The notes beneath the pieces are model-generated. The model saw only the letters and a list, made by a program, of their open reading frames with translations, was not told the DNA's origin and did no database searches. A stretch of 64,000 nucleotides of DNA from Tardiphaga alba (lineage in GTDB: Bacteria; Pseudomonadota; Alphaproteobacteria; Rhizobiales; Xanthobacteraceae), in NCBI RefSeq assembly GCF_018279705.1, contig NZ_CP036498.1, positions 3,551,001-3,615,000 on the forward strand, read 5' to 3'. Below are positions 1 to 8,631 of the stretch, one piece after another (positions within the stretch are counted from its first letter, which is position 1; the number at the start of each line of letters is the position of its first letter). A program made the position numbers and the translations under genes.

Positions 1-519
1 CTCGTCGTCACCGTCTTCGGATTCGTCCTCGTCGGACTCGTCCTCTTCTTCGGCGTCTTCGGATTCCTCGTCGGAGGCTTCCTCGTCTTCGGCCTCTTCG
101 TCCTCGAGTTTTTCTTCGACGTCCTCTTCTTCCGGCTCTTCCTCGACCACCGGCGCCTTTGCAGCCGGCCGGCTCATGAGCGGCGCAGCAGAGGACATGC
201 GTGGCTCCGACGCGCGTGCGGGCACGGGCGCGAAGGCCGGCGTGGCCTCTTCGTCCACCAGCCCCTGCACCGCCTTGATGCCGTTCTCTTTGAGAATCCG
301 CTGCACACCACGGATCGTGTAGCCCTCGCCGTACAGCAACCGGCGGATGCCGCGCAGCAGATCGACGTCGTCCGGGCGATAATATCGCCGGCCGCCGGAT
401 CGCTTCATCGGTTTGATTTGAGAGAACCGCGTTTCCCAGAACCGCAACACGTGCTGCGGAATGTCGAGGTCGTCAGCGACCTCGCTTATGGTTCGAAACG
501 CATCCGGCGCTTTATCCAA
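1..519 (-). CDS. MerR-family transcriptional regulator, 3' end cut by window edge
   Basis: The 173 visible codons begin with a MerR helix-turn-helix (residues 6-70), including the motif [11 protein letters not shown] and the wing segment [12 protein letters not shown] chose the TTG start because a TGA lies in frame seven codons upstream and the second residue onward matches the usual MDKAPDAF opening of this family. From about residue 115 the protein becomes an extremely acidic tail made almost only of Glu, Asp, Ser and Ala, still open at the window edge. It follows ihfA on the same strand after 37 bp, the usual order in rhizobia. Its target is unknown; DNA binding is family knowledge, the tail's role is not. 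Confidence 0.85.
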   Translation of the reverse strand, partial: MDKAPDAFRTISEVADDLDIPQHVLRFWETRFSQIKPMKRSGGRRYYRPDDVDLLRGIRRLLYGEGYTIRGVQRILKENGIKAVQGLVDEEATPAFAPVPARASEPRMSSAAPLMSRPAAKAPVVEEEPEEEDVEEKLEDEEAEDEEASDEESEDAEEEDESDEDESEDGDDE

Positions 520-556
520 GTGCTGGATTCCTGTGGTTCATCTCGGTGCTATAAAT

Positions 557-892
557 TCAATCGTCGTGGTCTTTGCCGTTACCGACGGCGTCGGTATTGC
601 CGTTGATGCGCTGTTTCAAGATCGCCGACGGCTTGAACACCATCACGCGCCGCGGCGAGATCGGTACTTCCGTGCCCGTTTTCGGATTGCGTCCGATGCG
701 CTCGCCTTTACTGCGCACCATGAAGGAGCCGAACGACGACAGCTTCACTGTCTCGCCCTTTTCCAGACAATCCGTGATCTCTTTCAGAACAAGTTCAACA
801 AACGCAGACGACTCAGTGCGCGACAAGCCTACCTTTTGATAGACCGCCTCACACAGATCGACGCGTGTGACTGTTTTTCCCGTGCCCGTCAT
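557..892 (-). CDS. ihfA: Integration host factor subunit alpha
   Basis: The 111-residue product has the full HU/IHF fold. The DNA-binding arm motif [12 protein letters not shown] lies at about residues 65-80, and the alpha-subunit style N-terminus [18 protein letters not shown] is present. IHF alpha pairs with IHF beta, encoded elsewhere, to bend DNA sharply in the nucleoid, replication, recombination and sigma-54 promoters. The protein runs about 10 residues beyond the E. coli length with a polar, Asp-rich tail. It lies 147 bp after fabH on the same strand, in the conserved plsX-fabH-ihfA-merR run. Confidence 0.95.
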   Translation of the reverse strand: MTGTGKTVTRVDLCEAVYQKVGLSRTESSAFVELVLKEITDCLEKGETVKLSSFGSFMVRSKGERIGRNPKTGTEVPISPRRVMVFKPSAILKQRINGNTDAVGNGKDHDD

Positions 893-1039
893 GCCAGCCC
901 CAAAAACTTCTCGGCGAACCGAAATTCGTCACGGAAACTAGGAGGTTAACGCCACGGGGTCAACACCGCAGGGCATTGCAAGCGCATGGAAAGTCGAGAC
1001 AATTTGAGATGTTGTGGTTTTGCCACCATCAGCGGCGCG

Positions 1040-2011
1040 TCACCAGCGGACCAGCGCCGAGCCCCAGGTGAAACCACCGCCCATGGCTTCGAGCAGCACC
1101 AGGTCACCTTTCTTGATGCGCCCGTCATTGACCGCAACAGATAGTGCCAGCGGGATCGACGCCGCCGATGTGTTGCCGTGCCGATCGACCGTGAGCACCA
1201 CCTTCTGCGGTGCAATATGCAATTTCTGCGCGGACGCATCGATAATGCGCTTGTTGGCTTGATGCGGCACGAACCAGTCGATGGTTTCCGCACTTGCGCC
1301 TGTCGCGGCAAAGGCATCGACGATCACGTCGGTGATCATGCCGACCGCATGTTTGAAGACTTCGCGACCTTCCATGCGCAGATAGCCAACGGTCTGCGTC
1401 GACGACGGACCGCCATCGACATAGAGCTTTTCCTTGTGCCGGCCGTCGGAGCGCAGATGCGTGGTGAGCACGCCGCGATCGGCCGTCGTTCCCGCGCCCT
1501 CTTGCGCTTCGAGCACGACGGCGCCGGCACCGTCGCCGAACAGCACGCAGGTGCCGCGGTCGGTCCAGTCGAGAATACGCGAGAAGGTTTCGGCGCCGAT
1601 CACCAGCGCGCGCTTGCCGGCGCCGGTGCGCAGCAGGCTGTCTGCCGTGGTCATGGCGAAGATGAAGCCCGAGCAGACCGCCTGCAGATCGAAGGCCGCG
1701 CCATGGGTGATGCCGAGCGCGTTCTGCACGGCGACGGCGGTGGCCGGAAAGGTCTGGTCCGGCGTCGAGGTCGCCAGCACGATCAGGTCAATCGATTGCG
1801 CATCGATGCCGGCATTGGCGAGTGCGGCCTTGGCTGCCTTGATGGCGAGATGCGAGGTGAACTCGCCTTCCCCGGCGATATGGCGCTGCTGGATGCCGGT
1901 GCGCTGGACGATCCACTCGTCCGACGTATCGACCTTCTTGGCCAGTTCAGAATTGGTGAGGATGCGCTCCGGCAGATAGGAGCCGCAGCCGAGCACGACC
2001 GAACGTATCAC
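1040..2011 (-). CDS. fabH: 3-oxoacyl-[acyl-carrier-protein] synthase III
   Basis: This 323-residue KAS III starts fatty-acid chains by condensing acetyl-CoA with malonyl-ACP in the cytosol. The catalytic triad is complete: Cys113 in the AVCSGF motif, His250 in VPHQANKR and Asn280 in HGNTSAAS. Length is standard for the family. Its ATG overlaps the plsX stop by 4 bp (ATGA), so the two are translationally coupled, linking phospholipid acyl-phosphate synthesis with initiation of fatty-acid elongation. Nothing unusual is seen. Confidence 0.97.
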   Translation of the reverse strand: MIRSVVLGCGSYLPERILTNSELAKKVDTSDEWIVQRTGIQQRHIAGEGEFTSHLAIKAAKAALANAGIDAQSIDLIVLATSTPDQTFPATAVAVQNALGITHGAAFDLQAVCSGFIFAMTTADSLLRTGAGKRALVIGAETFSRILDWTDRGTCVLFGDGAGAVVLEAQEGAGTTADRGVLTTHLRSDGRHKEKLYVDGGPSSTQTVGYLRMEGREVFKHAVGMITDVIVDAFAATGASAETIDWFVPHQANKRIIDASAQKLHIAPQKVVLTVDRHGNTSAASIPLALSVAVNDGRIKKGDLVLLEAMGGGFTWGSALVRW

Positions 2012-3069
2012 GAGACAGCCTCCTGCGCGGCCGCGGGCGCTGGAGCAGCGCCATGATCACGGTCGAGCGTTTGATTGATTTTGTTGAGCAGATCGTAGCG
2101 GACCATGTCGTAGCCAACATCCACCGCATAGGCAAAGCCATCGGCATCGGTGCCACCGTGGCTCTTCACCACGATGCCGTTGAGGCCGAGAAACACACCG
2201 CCATTGGATTTCGATGGGTCCATCTTGTCGCGCAGCGCCTTGAAGGCATTCTTCGCGAACAGATAGCCGATCTTGGAGCGCCAGGTCCGGCTCATGGCGG
2301 CGCGCAGATACTCGGCGAGCTGGCGTGCGGTGCCTTCCGCGGCCTTCAGCGCGATATTGCCGGAAAAGCCTTCGGTGACGATGACATCTGCATCGCCCTT
2401 GCCGATGCCGTCGCCTTCGACGAATCCGATGAATTTCAGCTGCGGCAGATCGGCGGCGCGCAGCAGCTCGGCTGCCTCGCGAATCTCTTCGCCACCCTTC
2501 ACTTCCTCGACGCCAATATTGAGCAGGCCGACGGTCGGGCGCTCGAGATCGAACATGACGCGCGCCATGGCGCTGCCCATGATGGCCAGCGATTTGAGAT
2601 GATGTGCATCACCGCCGATGGTGGCGCCGAGATCGAGCACGATGCTGTCGCCGCGCATGGTCGGCCACACCGCGGCAATCGCCGGGCGATCGATCCCCGG
2701 CAGGGTGCGCAGGCAGAACCGCGCCATCGCCATCAGCGCACCGGTGTTGCCGGCGGAGACCGCCACATCGGCCTCGCCATGCTTCACCGCATCGATCGCC
2801 ATCCACATGGACGAGACTTTGCGGCCACGGCGCAACGCCTGGCTCGGCTTGTCATGCATGGACACGGCGACATCGGAATGGATCACCTTCGACACTTTTT
2901 TCAGTGCCGGGTGGTTGGCCAGTTCGGCCTCGATCTTGGCGCTGTCGCCGACCAGCACGAATTCGCTGTCGGGGTGCCGGGTCAGCGAAATCGCCGCGCC
3001 GGGAATGACCACCGATGGGCCGAAGTCACCGCCCATGGCGTCGAGCGCGATGCGAACCTTTTTAGCCAT
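2008..3069 (-). CDS. plsX: Phosphate acyltransferase PlsX
   Basis: The 353-residue protein converts acyl-ACP to acyl-phosphate, the donor used by PlsY for the first step of phospholipid synthesis at the membrane. It opens with [20 protein letters not shown], the family signature, and has the conserved segments [10 protein letters not shown] and [15 protein letters not shown]-terminal tail rich in Ala and Pro extends a little past the usual end. It lies between DUF177 (207 bp upstream) and fabH (4-bp overlap). The rpmF gene often found between yceD and plsX in other proteobacteria is absent here. Confidence 0.97.
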   Translation of the reverse strand: MAKKVRIALDAMGGDFGPSVVIPGAAISLTRHPDSEFVLVGDSAKIEAELANHPALKKVSKVIHSDVAVSMHDKPSQALRRGRKVSSMWMAIDAVKHGEADVAVSAGNTGALMAMARFCLRTLPGIDRPAIAAVWPTMRGDSIVLDLGATIGGDAHHLKSLAIMGSAMARVMFDLERPTVGLLNIGVEEVKGGEEIREAAELLRAADLPQLKFIGFVEGDGIGKGDADVIVTEGFSGNIALKAAEGTARQLAEYLRAAMSRTWRSKIGYLFAKNAFKALRDKMDPSKSNGGVFLGLNGIVVKSHGGTDADGFAYAVDVGYDMVRYDLLNKINQTLDRDHGAAPAPAAAQEAVS

Positions 3070-3276
3070 GAACGTCCTGGAAACCTGTCTTGAGCGGCGT
3101 CATCCACATGGCCGCCGACGAACTGCCGCGACCGGCGGCAGTGAAGCTATGGCATGAACCCCTTTACGGCGCGCGACAATAGCGTTTCCGCCATTTGACA
3201 CAACACCTTGACCGGGCGTTTTCCCGTACCAGCCACGGGGGTGGAACCGGGATGGGATCAGGGCCGATGACCCGAT

Positions 3277-3882
3277 TTACGTCTTTTTGGGCTTCGGAGC
3301 AGCATCTTGCAGTGCTTTCAGGGCCGCAAACGGGTGCTCATCGGGATTTGGCGCCTCAACCTGGTCTTCGAACACGGCATCCGGCTTGCGCGGATAGGGA
3401 TCCAGCCCCAGAAACAGCGCGTCAGTGACCAGCTTGCCGAGGTCAATAACGCCGTTTTCGATGGGTTCCGGCGGGTCCGGGCGCTCGTCATCGCTCTCCC
3501 CGTCGTCATCGTCCATCGATTCGGCGAGTTCGCGAATCTGCGACGACGGCGCAAACACCACATCCACATCCTCATCGATCTCGTTTTCCACGGGATCGAG
3601 CGACACCACACAGATCTGGGTGACCTTGCCGGTGACCCGGCCGGTGACATGAACCGTCCCGCCCCGCACGGGCAGAAGCCGCAATTCGGCTTTCACGGCG
3701 CCGATACCCGGCAGGCCGCCAAGCTCCGCCATCGCCTTACGCTCGTCCGGCCGCGCCTCGATGGCCTGGGAAAGACCGACATCGGGAATTTCGGCGACCG
3801 GAACCGGCACGCTCCAGGGCGGCGGCGGAAGATGCGACGGCGGAACCGGTGAAGGCCTTTGGCCGCGATCGGATTTGCTCAT
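3277..3882 (-). CDS. DUF177 (YceD-like) domain protein
   Basis: A protein of 201 residues. The start at 3882 was chosen because its ATG overlaps the stop of the upstream chaperone gene as ATGA; an in-frame upstream start exists at 3921. A proline-rich N-terminus (residues 1-30) precedes the DUF177 core, with the conserved segment VTGKVTQICVVSLDPVENEI near residue 95. A strongly acidic stretch follows, then ITDALFLGLDPYPRKP-like residues. In other bacteria YceD proteins are linked to 23S rRNA accumulation; that role is extrapolated here. It sits upstream of plsX, as is common. Confidence 0.88.
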   Translation of the reverse strand: MSKSDRGQRPSPVPPSHLPPPPWSVPVPVAEIPDVGLSQAIEARPDERKAMAELGGLPGIGAVKAELRLLPVRGGTVHVTGRVTGKVTQICVVSLDPVENEIDEDVDVVFAPSSQIRELAESMDDDDGESDDERPDPPEPIENGVIDLGKLVTDALFLGLDPYPRKPDAVFEDQVEAPNPDEHPFAALKALQDAAPKPKKT

Positions 3883-4421
3883 GTCGTTACCAGAGTTGCT
3901 GCGGGGGACGGAAACCGCCACGCGCCGGAGGTCAATGTGGCCGGATCGAGCCCGGCCAAGGTGTGATCCGCCGCTTCCACATAAGCAGCGAGTTGCCGGG
4001 CATGTTCGATGTCGCGGCCATTATAGATATTCTTCGACAGCGCCGCTGCCAGCGCCTCGCGGCCCTCCGCCAGCGCCACGTCATAGGCCTTGGTTCGGCC
4101 GTAGAACGCACTGCCGAATTCCCGCATTTTCTTCGGCACTTTGAGGTCGCTGGTGCCGAGTTCGCGCAGATTGTCGTCCATATCGTCGCAGAATTTGTCA
4201 AAAAGCCCTTGGGCCAGCTCCCCTTTGGGCTCCAGCCGGCGCAACACCAGCCAGAGCTGCAGCACCACCATGTCGAACCGCCCCTCCACCGTGTCCGGCA
4301 CCGCTAAATCACGGTAAAACAACGGTTCTCGGGCTTGCGCCACGATGGCGCCATAGATCGCTTCAATGGTGCCGCGCAACCGCGCCGGGGGCTTCCTGAA
4401 TCGACTGAACGGCCAGATCAT
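3879..4421 (-). CDS. Ubiquinol-cytochrome c chaperone family protein (Cbp3/UQCC1-like)
   Basis: The 180-residue protein matches the ubiquinol-cytochrome c chaperone family by its segments IYGAIVAQAREPLFYRDL, GRFDMVVLQLWLVLRRL and DDMDDNLRELGTSDLKVPKK. In mitochondria the homologue Cbp3 assists cytochrome b assembly into complex III; alphaproteobacterial members are assumed to act on bc1. The start at 4421 is preceded by AAGGA at proper spacing, better than the in-frame upstream ATG at 4463. It shares a 156-bp upstream region with the divergent bamE and overlaps DUF177 by 4 bp. Confidence 0.88.
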   Translation of the reverse strand: MIWPFSRFRKPPARLRGTIEAIYGAIVAQAREPLFYRDLAVPDTVEGRFDMVVLQLWLVLRRLEPKGELAQGLFDKFCDDMDDNLRELGTSDLKVPKKMREFGSAFYGRTKAYDVALAEGREALAAALSKNIYNGRDIEHARQLAAYVEAADHTLAGLDPATLTSGAWRFPSPAATLVTT

Positions 4422-4577
4422 GACGGGTTCCTTGCGGGCCGGTCGGGCACGCGTATGTTGCATTCGGCGGTTCTGCCCGGTACGTCAACGCCTTCCGGGA
4501 TGCAAGAGCCTCCAGGTTTCAAGAGCCTTGAGGTTTCAAGAGTCCTGGATTGCCTAGAGGATGGGGATTCCTCCACG

Positions 4578-5048
4578 ATGACCATTTCGAGCCTGAGCAC
4601 TGCCCTTCGCGGATCGCGCCTCAACTGGCGCCGGGTCCGCTCGGCTGTGGCCGTTGCCGCTATCTGCCTCTCGCTGGCCGCCTGCGCCGAGCAGTTCCAG
4701 AAGGGTTACATTCTGCCTACGGGCGCGCTGGAGCAGATTCCGATCGGCGCGAGCCAGGACCAGGTGCTGATCGTGATGGGCACTCCCTCCACCGTCGCGA
4801 CGCTGAACGGTGAAGTGTTCTACTACATTTCGCAACGCGCCGAACGCGCCGTCGCTTTCATGCCGCAGAAGGTCACCGACCAGCGCGTCATCGCCGTCTA
4901 TTTCGACAAGGACCGCCGCGTGACGCGTCTTGCCAATTACGGCCTGCAGGACGGCAAGATCTTCGACTTCATCAGCCGCACGACGCCGACGTCGGGCCAG
5001 GAGATGAGCTACCTCACGCCGCTGTTCAAGCTGATCAGCTTCCGCTAG
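4578..5048 (+). CDS. bamE: Outer membrane protein assembly factor BamE (SmpA/OmlA) lipoprotein
   Basis: A 156-residue lipoprotein. A long basic N-terminus precedes a hydrophobic stretch ending in the lipobox LSLAAC (Cys at about residue 38), then the SmpA/OmlA domain with GYILPTGALEQIPIGASQDQ and MGTPSTVATLNGE. BamE stabilises the BAM complex that inserts outer-membrane beta-barrels. I took the ATG at 4578, which gives a normal lipoprotein signal; in-frame upstream starts would add residues with no signal-like character. A strong terminator follows 30 bp after the stop. Confidence 0.92.
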   Translation: MTISSLSTALRGSRLNWRRVRSAVAVAAICLSLAACAEQFQKGYILPTGALEQIPIGASQDQVLIVMGTPSTVATLNGEVFYYISQRAERAVAFMPQKVTDQRVIAVYFDKDRRVTRLANYGLQDGKIFDFISRTTPTSGQEMSYLTPLFKLISFR

Positions 5049-5080
5049 TTGCGCGATATTCTTTTCTGCAGAATTGCCAA

Positions 5081-5113
5081 AGCCCCGCAGCACGCGCTGC
5101 GGGGCTTTTTGTT
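5081..5113 (+). terminator. Rho-independent terminator after bamE
   Basis: A perfect 10-bp stem AGCCCCGCAG / CTGCGGGGCT with a 6-nt loop is followed by a run of T. It ends bamE transcription before the next promoter. Confidence 0.92.
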
Positions 5114-5207
5114 TGCGAGCTGCTGCAACGCGTCTTGTCTGTCGTCATTCCTCTCACTACGCTTTTCACCAACATCAAGAAGAGCCGACACACTGAGAGG
5201 AATTGCC

Positions 5208-6212
5208 ATGACCAAACTGGTTACCCGCCGCGGCGTGCTCACCGGCGCTGCTGCTCTATCCACCGCTGCGATCCTTCCGCGTGCGAGCCTGGGCGCAAGC
5301 GCATGGAAGCCGACCGAAACCGTTCGCATCATCGTGCCAGCCGCGGCCGGCGGCTCCACCGACGTCATGGGCCGCATGCTCGCCGCACATCTGCAGCCGG
5401 TGTGGGGCCAATCCGTCGTCGTCGAAAACCGCTCGGGTGGCGGCGGCACCATTGGCGTTGCGGAAGTCGCCCGCCTCAAGGGCGATGGCCATACGATCCT
5501 GGTCGGCAATCCCGGCCCCAACGCCATCGCCTACAGCATCTTCAAAAACTTGTCCTACAAGAGCGACCAGCTGCAGCCGGTCAGCAACATGATCAAGATT
5601 CCGAATATCGTCTGCGCGCATCCGAGCGTGCCGATCAAGACGATCCCGGAGATGATCGCCTATATCAAGGCCAATCCGGACAAGCTGAACTACGGCTCCT
5701 CGGGCGTCGGCCAGAGCCCGCATCTCACCGGCGCATGGTGGCTGCAGCTCACCGGGCTGAAGATGCAGCACATCCCGTTCCGCGGCGCCGGACCTGCATT
5801 GCAGGCGGCGCTTGCCGGCGACATCCAGATCCTGTTCGACAATCTCTATCCGTCGCTGCCGCAGGTGCTCGACGGCAAGCTCACCGGCCTCGCCGTCACC
5901 ACCACCGAGCGCAACGCGCAAATCCCGAACCTGCCGGCCATGCGCGAGACCGCGCCTGAACTCGCCAAGTTCGACGTGTCGTCATGGTTCGGTGTGTTCT
6001 ATCCGAAGAGCACCCCGACCGAGGCGGTGACCGCGCTGAACGAGCAGATCAAGGTGCTGCTCGGCACCGACGCCAGCAAGAAGAGCATCGCCGCCATGGG
6101 CGCCGTCGCCGATTATGGCACGCCGGCGCAATACCAGACCTTCATCGATGCCGAGACGGCCAAATTCAAGACGATCATCGACAAGGAAGGCCTGCAGATG
6201 GAGGTGAAGTGA
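5208..6212 (+). CDS. Tripartite tricarboxylate transporter (Bug/TctC) substrate-binding protein
   Basis: The 334-residue protein has a signal peptide with a twin-arginine-like start (TRRGVLTGAAAL) and cleavage near residue 30, then the Bug-family binding fold: VRIIVPAAAGGSTDVMGRML, VVENRSGGGGTIG and the late KFDVSSWFGVFYPKSTP segment. Bug proteins bind small carboxylates or other anions in the periplasm. No TctA or TctB membrane subunit is near, so this is one of the many orphan Bug proteins of the group and its ligand cannot be read. The ATG is preceded by GAGAGG. Confidence 0.92.
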   Translation: MTKLVTRRGVLTGAAALSTAAILPRASLGASAWKPTETVRIIVPAAAGGSTDVMGRMLAAHLQPVWGQSVVVENRSGGGGTIGVAEVARLKGDGHTILVGNPGPNAIAYSIFKNLSYKSDQLQPVSNMIKIPNIVCAHPSVPIKTIPEMIAYIKANPDKLNYGSSGVGQSPHLTGAWWLQLTGLKMQHIPFRGAGPALQAALAGDIQILFDNLYPSLPQVLDGKLTGLAVTTTERNAQIPNLPAMRETAPELAKFDVSSWFGVFYPKSTPTEAVTALNEQIKVLLGTDASKKSIAAMGAVADYGTPAQYQTFIDAETAKFKTIIDKEGLQMEVK

Positions 6213-6246
6213 CGTTCGTCACGACGCTTTCTGCACGCGAACAGAA

Positions 6247-6273
6247 GAAGCGGCGCCGATGCGCCGCTTCTTT
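6247..6273 (+). terminator. Terminator after the Bug-protein gene
   Basis: A perfect 10-bp stem GAAGCGGCGC / GCGCCGCTTC with loop CGAT is followed by TTTC, 34 bp after the stop. The reverse strand also reads as a stem preceded by the 50-aa gene end, so it may serve both directions. Confidence 0.85.
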
Positions 6274-6283
6274 CGTTTGGACC

Positions 6284-6436
6284 TCAGCCCTTGTTGATCT
6301 TCTTGATCTTGGCGTCCTGCGCCTCGATCGCCAGCGTCAGTTCCATGATTGCCTTGGAGAGAAGCTCGGTGGCTTCTTTCTGGTCCTGCGACTTGGCGGC
6401 ACGCAGCGCGTAGTTCTTGGCGGATGACAGCGACAT
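6284..6436 (-). CDS. Conserved-looking 50-aa protein
   Basis: A 50-residue acidic/basic helical protein beginning MSLSSAKNYALRAAKSQDQK and ending in KKINKG. It has no membrane segment or Cys and is likely an all-helical coiled-coil-like protein. I used the ATG at 6436, which has AGAAAG upstream; the longer open frame to 6532 would be coded by the repeat at 6462-6548 and is rejected. I recognise the sequence style as a small hypothetical of this bacterial group, but no function can be given. It lies convergent to the Bug gene and 109 bp after the acetyltransferase. Confidence 0.7.
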   Translation of the reverse strand: MSLSSAKNYALRAAKSQDQKEATELLSKAIMELTLAIEAQDAKIKKINKG

Positions 6437-6461
6437 GACTTTCTCGCGATAGCTTTTGACC

Positions 6462-6548
6462 GTAGGGCGGATTAGCCGAAGGCGTAATCCGCCGCAACCT
6501 GCGCCGCAAGCTCCGCGGCGGATGACGGCCACACCTCATACGCCCTAC
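6462..6548. repeat. REPIN-like element, family B copy 1
   Basis: An 87-bp element with outer ends GTAGGGCGGATTAGC and CGCCCTAC. Each arm is itself a REP hairpin (GGCGGATT...AATCCGCC on the left). The right end overlaps the stop codon of the N-acetyltransferase gene (TAG at 6545-6547). Copy 2 is at 8536-8623. Confidence 0.85.
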
Positions 6549-7369
6549 GCCCCCGCGCGACCGATGATCGCCCACAATTCCTCGATCGGCACCGGCGACG
6601 CTACGTTGAACGTCTCGTCGAGGACCTGCCGCAATTCGCTCGCACTCTCCAGCATGCGCGTTGAGACCTGCTCGCCATCGCGCGCCTCGATGATCAGATG
6701 ACGATTGACCAGCTTGAAGCGGCGTTCCCCGGTGACGCGCTCCATCACCAGTGGCGTCGGAAACGGGACGGCCGGATTGGTCGAGGTGTACCAGTTGCCG
6801 AGCTCGTAGTCGGATGGCAACTGCGGAATGAGATCGAACACATACATCATGCGCCAGCCCCCGGCCCGCTTCACCGCAAGCCACAGCCGCCCGTCCGTTT
6901 CCGTCATCCTGTAAGTGCCCATCGCGGTGGTCTGCTCCACGTCCGCCACCAGCCGCAACGGTGCATCGAGCACGCAAGCGCCGAAGCCGACATCGGTGAG
7001 ATAAGGTCCATCGGGCAAATCGACCTTGAGCAGCATATGTGTCTTCGGTCCGAGCGGACTGTCCGGCGGCGCATTCCAGCGCACGCGTCCGCCGAGGCCG
7101 GTGACCTTGAAACCAATGGCCTCCAGCGCAGCCCTCAGCACTCCGTTGTGTTCGTAGCAGTAACCACCACGACGGCTATCGACGAGCTTGCGCTGCAACG
7201 ACGGCAGATCCAGATCGACGGGACGCCGCAGCAGCGGATTGATGCCCTCGAACGGGATCGCGCTGACATGGGCAGCATGGATAGCCGTGAGCGTGGCGAG
7301 ATCCGGCGTCGCCTTGCCACTAAAGCCGATCCGCTCGAAATAGCGGTCGAGGTTGATAATGTCGGTCAT
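6545..7369 (-). CDS. Arylamine N-acetyltransferase
   Basis: The 274-residue enzyme moves an acetyl group from acetyl-CoA to arylamines or hydrazines. The NAT catalytic triad is complete: Cys71 in RRGGYCYEHN, His111 in GPKTHMLLKVD and Asp126 in YLTDVGFG. The conserved early segment HVSAIPFEGINPLL is also present. It stands alone, between a 50-aa gene and a YcxB-like gene, on the minus strand. Its stop codon is formed by the outer end of a REPIN-like repeat, so the ancestral reading frame may have ended elsewhere. Confidence 0.95.
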   Translation of the reverse strand: MTDIINLDRYFERIGFSGKATPDLATLTAIHAAHVSAIPFEGINPLLRRPVDLDLPSLQRKLVDSRRGGYCYEHNGVLRAALEAIGFKVTGLGGRVRWNAPPDSPLGPKTHMLLKVDLPDGPYLTDVGFGACVLDAPLRLVADVEQTTAMGTYRMTETDGRLWLAVKRAGGWRMMYVFDLIPQLPSDYELGNWYTSTNPAVPFPTPLVMERVTGERRFKLVNRHLIIEARDGEQVSTRMLESASELRQVLDETFNVASPVPIEELWAIIGRAGA

Positions 7370-7479
7370 TGTCCAATCCGGAATGATGCCACACGACGAT
7401 AGCCGATCAACGCGATCCGATGCGACTTGCGTGCTTCACGATTTGCGACAGCGCGTGTCATATGCTCATGCGTTCGCAG

Positions 7480-8016
7480 TCATGATGTCATGCGGCTGCG
7501 GATGAATGCCACTACCGCATCGCGTTCGGTGATATCCGCGAAGGCGCGATCGGGGATCCGCACGGCCTGCAGCCGTCCAAGCCAGACCATCAGCGCGCCG
7601 TTCTCGATTGTGAGGTCTTTCACGGCGGACCAACGCCCCTTCGTCGCAAAGCGCTCGCTCCACGCTTCGACACCTTCGTCATCAAGGCTCACCGAGAACC
7701 GCTTGCAGTCCTCGACGCCAATCAACGCTACTTGCCTGATCGTGCTAGCAGTCGCAAAGCGAACTGCCACGAACATTGCGAACATGCCGAGCAGGAAAGC
7801 GATTCCACAATGGAGACCGATATCCACGGGGCGGAGCCGCGTTAAAGAAGCAAGAGCGATCCCGGCCGGAATGCAGAGGCTCATTGCCACGGCATAAACC
7901 CAATTAGGAGGTTTGCCCTGATGACGGCCGATCGCGCTGTAAAACTGCCGATAGTCATCCGGCGTCAAATCGATCGCATAGGAATACTGATTAGCAGCCA
8001 CGCTCAACGCTCCCAT
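7480..8016 (-). CDS. YcxB-like membrane protein
   Basis: A 178-residue protein with two adjacent membrane segments (about residues 40-60 and 68-88), preceded by a short cytosolic part and followed by a soluble domain of about 80 residues. The C-terminal pattern, with SLDDEGVEAWSERFATKGRW and RAFADITERDAVVAFIRSRM, is that of the YcxB-like family, whose function is not known. It follows the small secreted-protein gene on the same strand after 15 bp, so the two may form one transcript. Confidence 0.75.
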   Translation of the reverse strand: MGALSVAANQYSYAIDLTPDDYRQFYSAIGRHQGKPPNWVYAVAMSLCIPAGIALASLTRLRPVDIGLHCGIAFLLGMFAMFVAVRFATASTIRQVALIGVEDCKRFSVSLDDEGVEAWSERFATKGRWSAVKDLTIENGALMVWLGRLQAVRIPDRAFADITERDAVVAFIRSRMTS

Positions 8017-8031
8017 TGCGGAGCGGCAGTG

Positions 8032-8451
8032 CTAGCTCCTCGTCCCGTATTTCCGTGCAAAATCGCGCGCCGTGCGTGCCATGCAGACAGCCGCCTGCCC
8101 CTGATACATGGTGCCGTCCTTTGCGGCAATTTTACTGCATTTCGCTCGCGCCTTCTCATAAGCAGCTTTTGTGGCTGGCAGCGCCTTCGGCAGGAAACGC
8201 GGTTCGCATTTGGTCAGTACCATGTCGGCCAGCGCATTGTCCGTGGTCGAGCCGAACTGGCAGGCTTCGAGGACGCGGAATGCACCTTCGCAACTGAACT
8301 CGGTTTTGACAGCCGCCGTCACCGCGTTGACGAAACCGCCGGCCTTGGCGGCGGCGTCATCGTCGATCGGACATTTCGGCGCGGCAAAAGCGGGCATTGC
8401 GAACGCGCAAACGGCAAATACGAGTGTGGCAACCCTGCGCATCACATTCAT
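8032..8451 (-). CDS. Small secreted cysteine-containing protein
   Basis: A 139-residue protein with a clear Sec signal peptide (RRVATLVFAVCAFAMPAFA, cleavage about residue 23). The mature part has six Cys spaced as for three disulfides, which fits the periplasm. A second start three codons in (8442) has better Shine-Dalgarno spacing. I do not recognise the family. It lies downstream of hppA with a strong terminator between them, so it has its own promoter, and it may be co-transcribed with the YcxB-like gene. Confidence 0.7.
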   Translation of the reverse strand: MNVMRRVATLVFAVCAFAMPAFAAPKCPIDDDAAAKAGGFVNAVTAAVKTEFSCEGAFRVLEACQFGSTTDNALADMVLTKCEPRFLPKALPATKAAYEKARAKCSKIAAKDGTMYQGQAAVCMARTARDFARKYGTRS

Positions 8452-8472
8452 CTTTCATATGACCAAAAGAAA

Positions 8473-8500
8473 GTCCCGCGGCTTTCACCGCGGGATTTTT
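8473..8500 (-). terminator. Terminator-type hairpin downstream of hppA
   Basis: A 9-bp stem GTCCCGCGG / CCGCGGGAT (last pair G-T) with a 6-nt loop; T-rich on both strands (TTTTTG on plus, CTTTCTTTT on minus). It lies 36 bp beyond REPIN B2 on the hppA transcript side. Confidence 0.75.
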
Positions 8501-8535
8501 GCATTGGCCGTGACGGCAGTCCAGTCACCTCTGCC

Positions 8536-8623
8536 GTAGGGCGGATTAGCGAAGCGTAATCCGCCGGCCGGAGTGATAACTGAAACTCCGCGGCGGATTA
8601 CGGCTTCGCCTCATCCGCCCTAC
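8536..8623. repeat. REPIN-like element, family B copy 2
   Basis: An 88-bp element from GTAGGGCGGATTAGCGAAG to CATCCGCCCTAC, with REP hairpins at both ends. Its right end lies 8 bp after the hppA stop, in the same orientation to the gene as copy 1. Confidence 0.88.
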
Positions 8624-8631
8624 GGCTGAGC

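Noticed and set aside
3921..3921. Longer start for DUF177
   Set aside because: The start at 3882 is translationally coupled (ATGA) to the upstream gene and fits the family N-terminus better.
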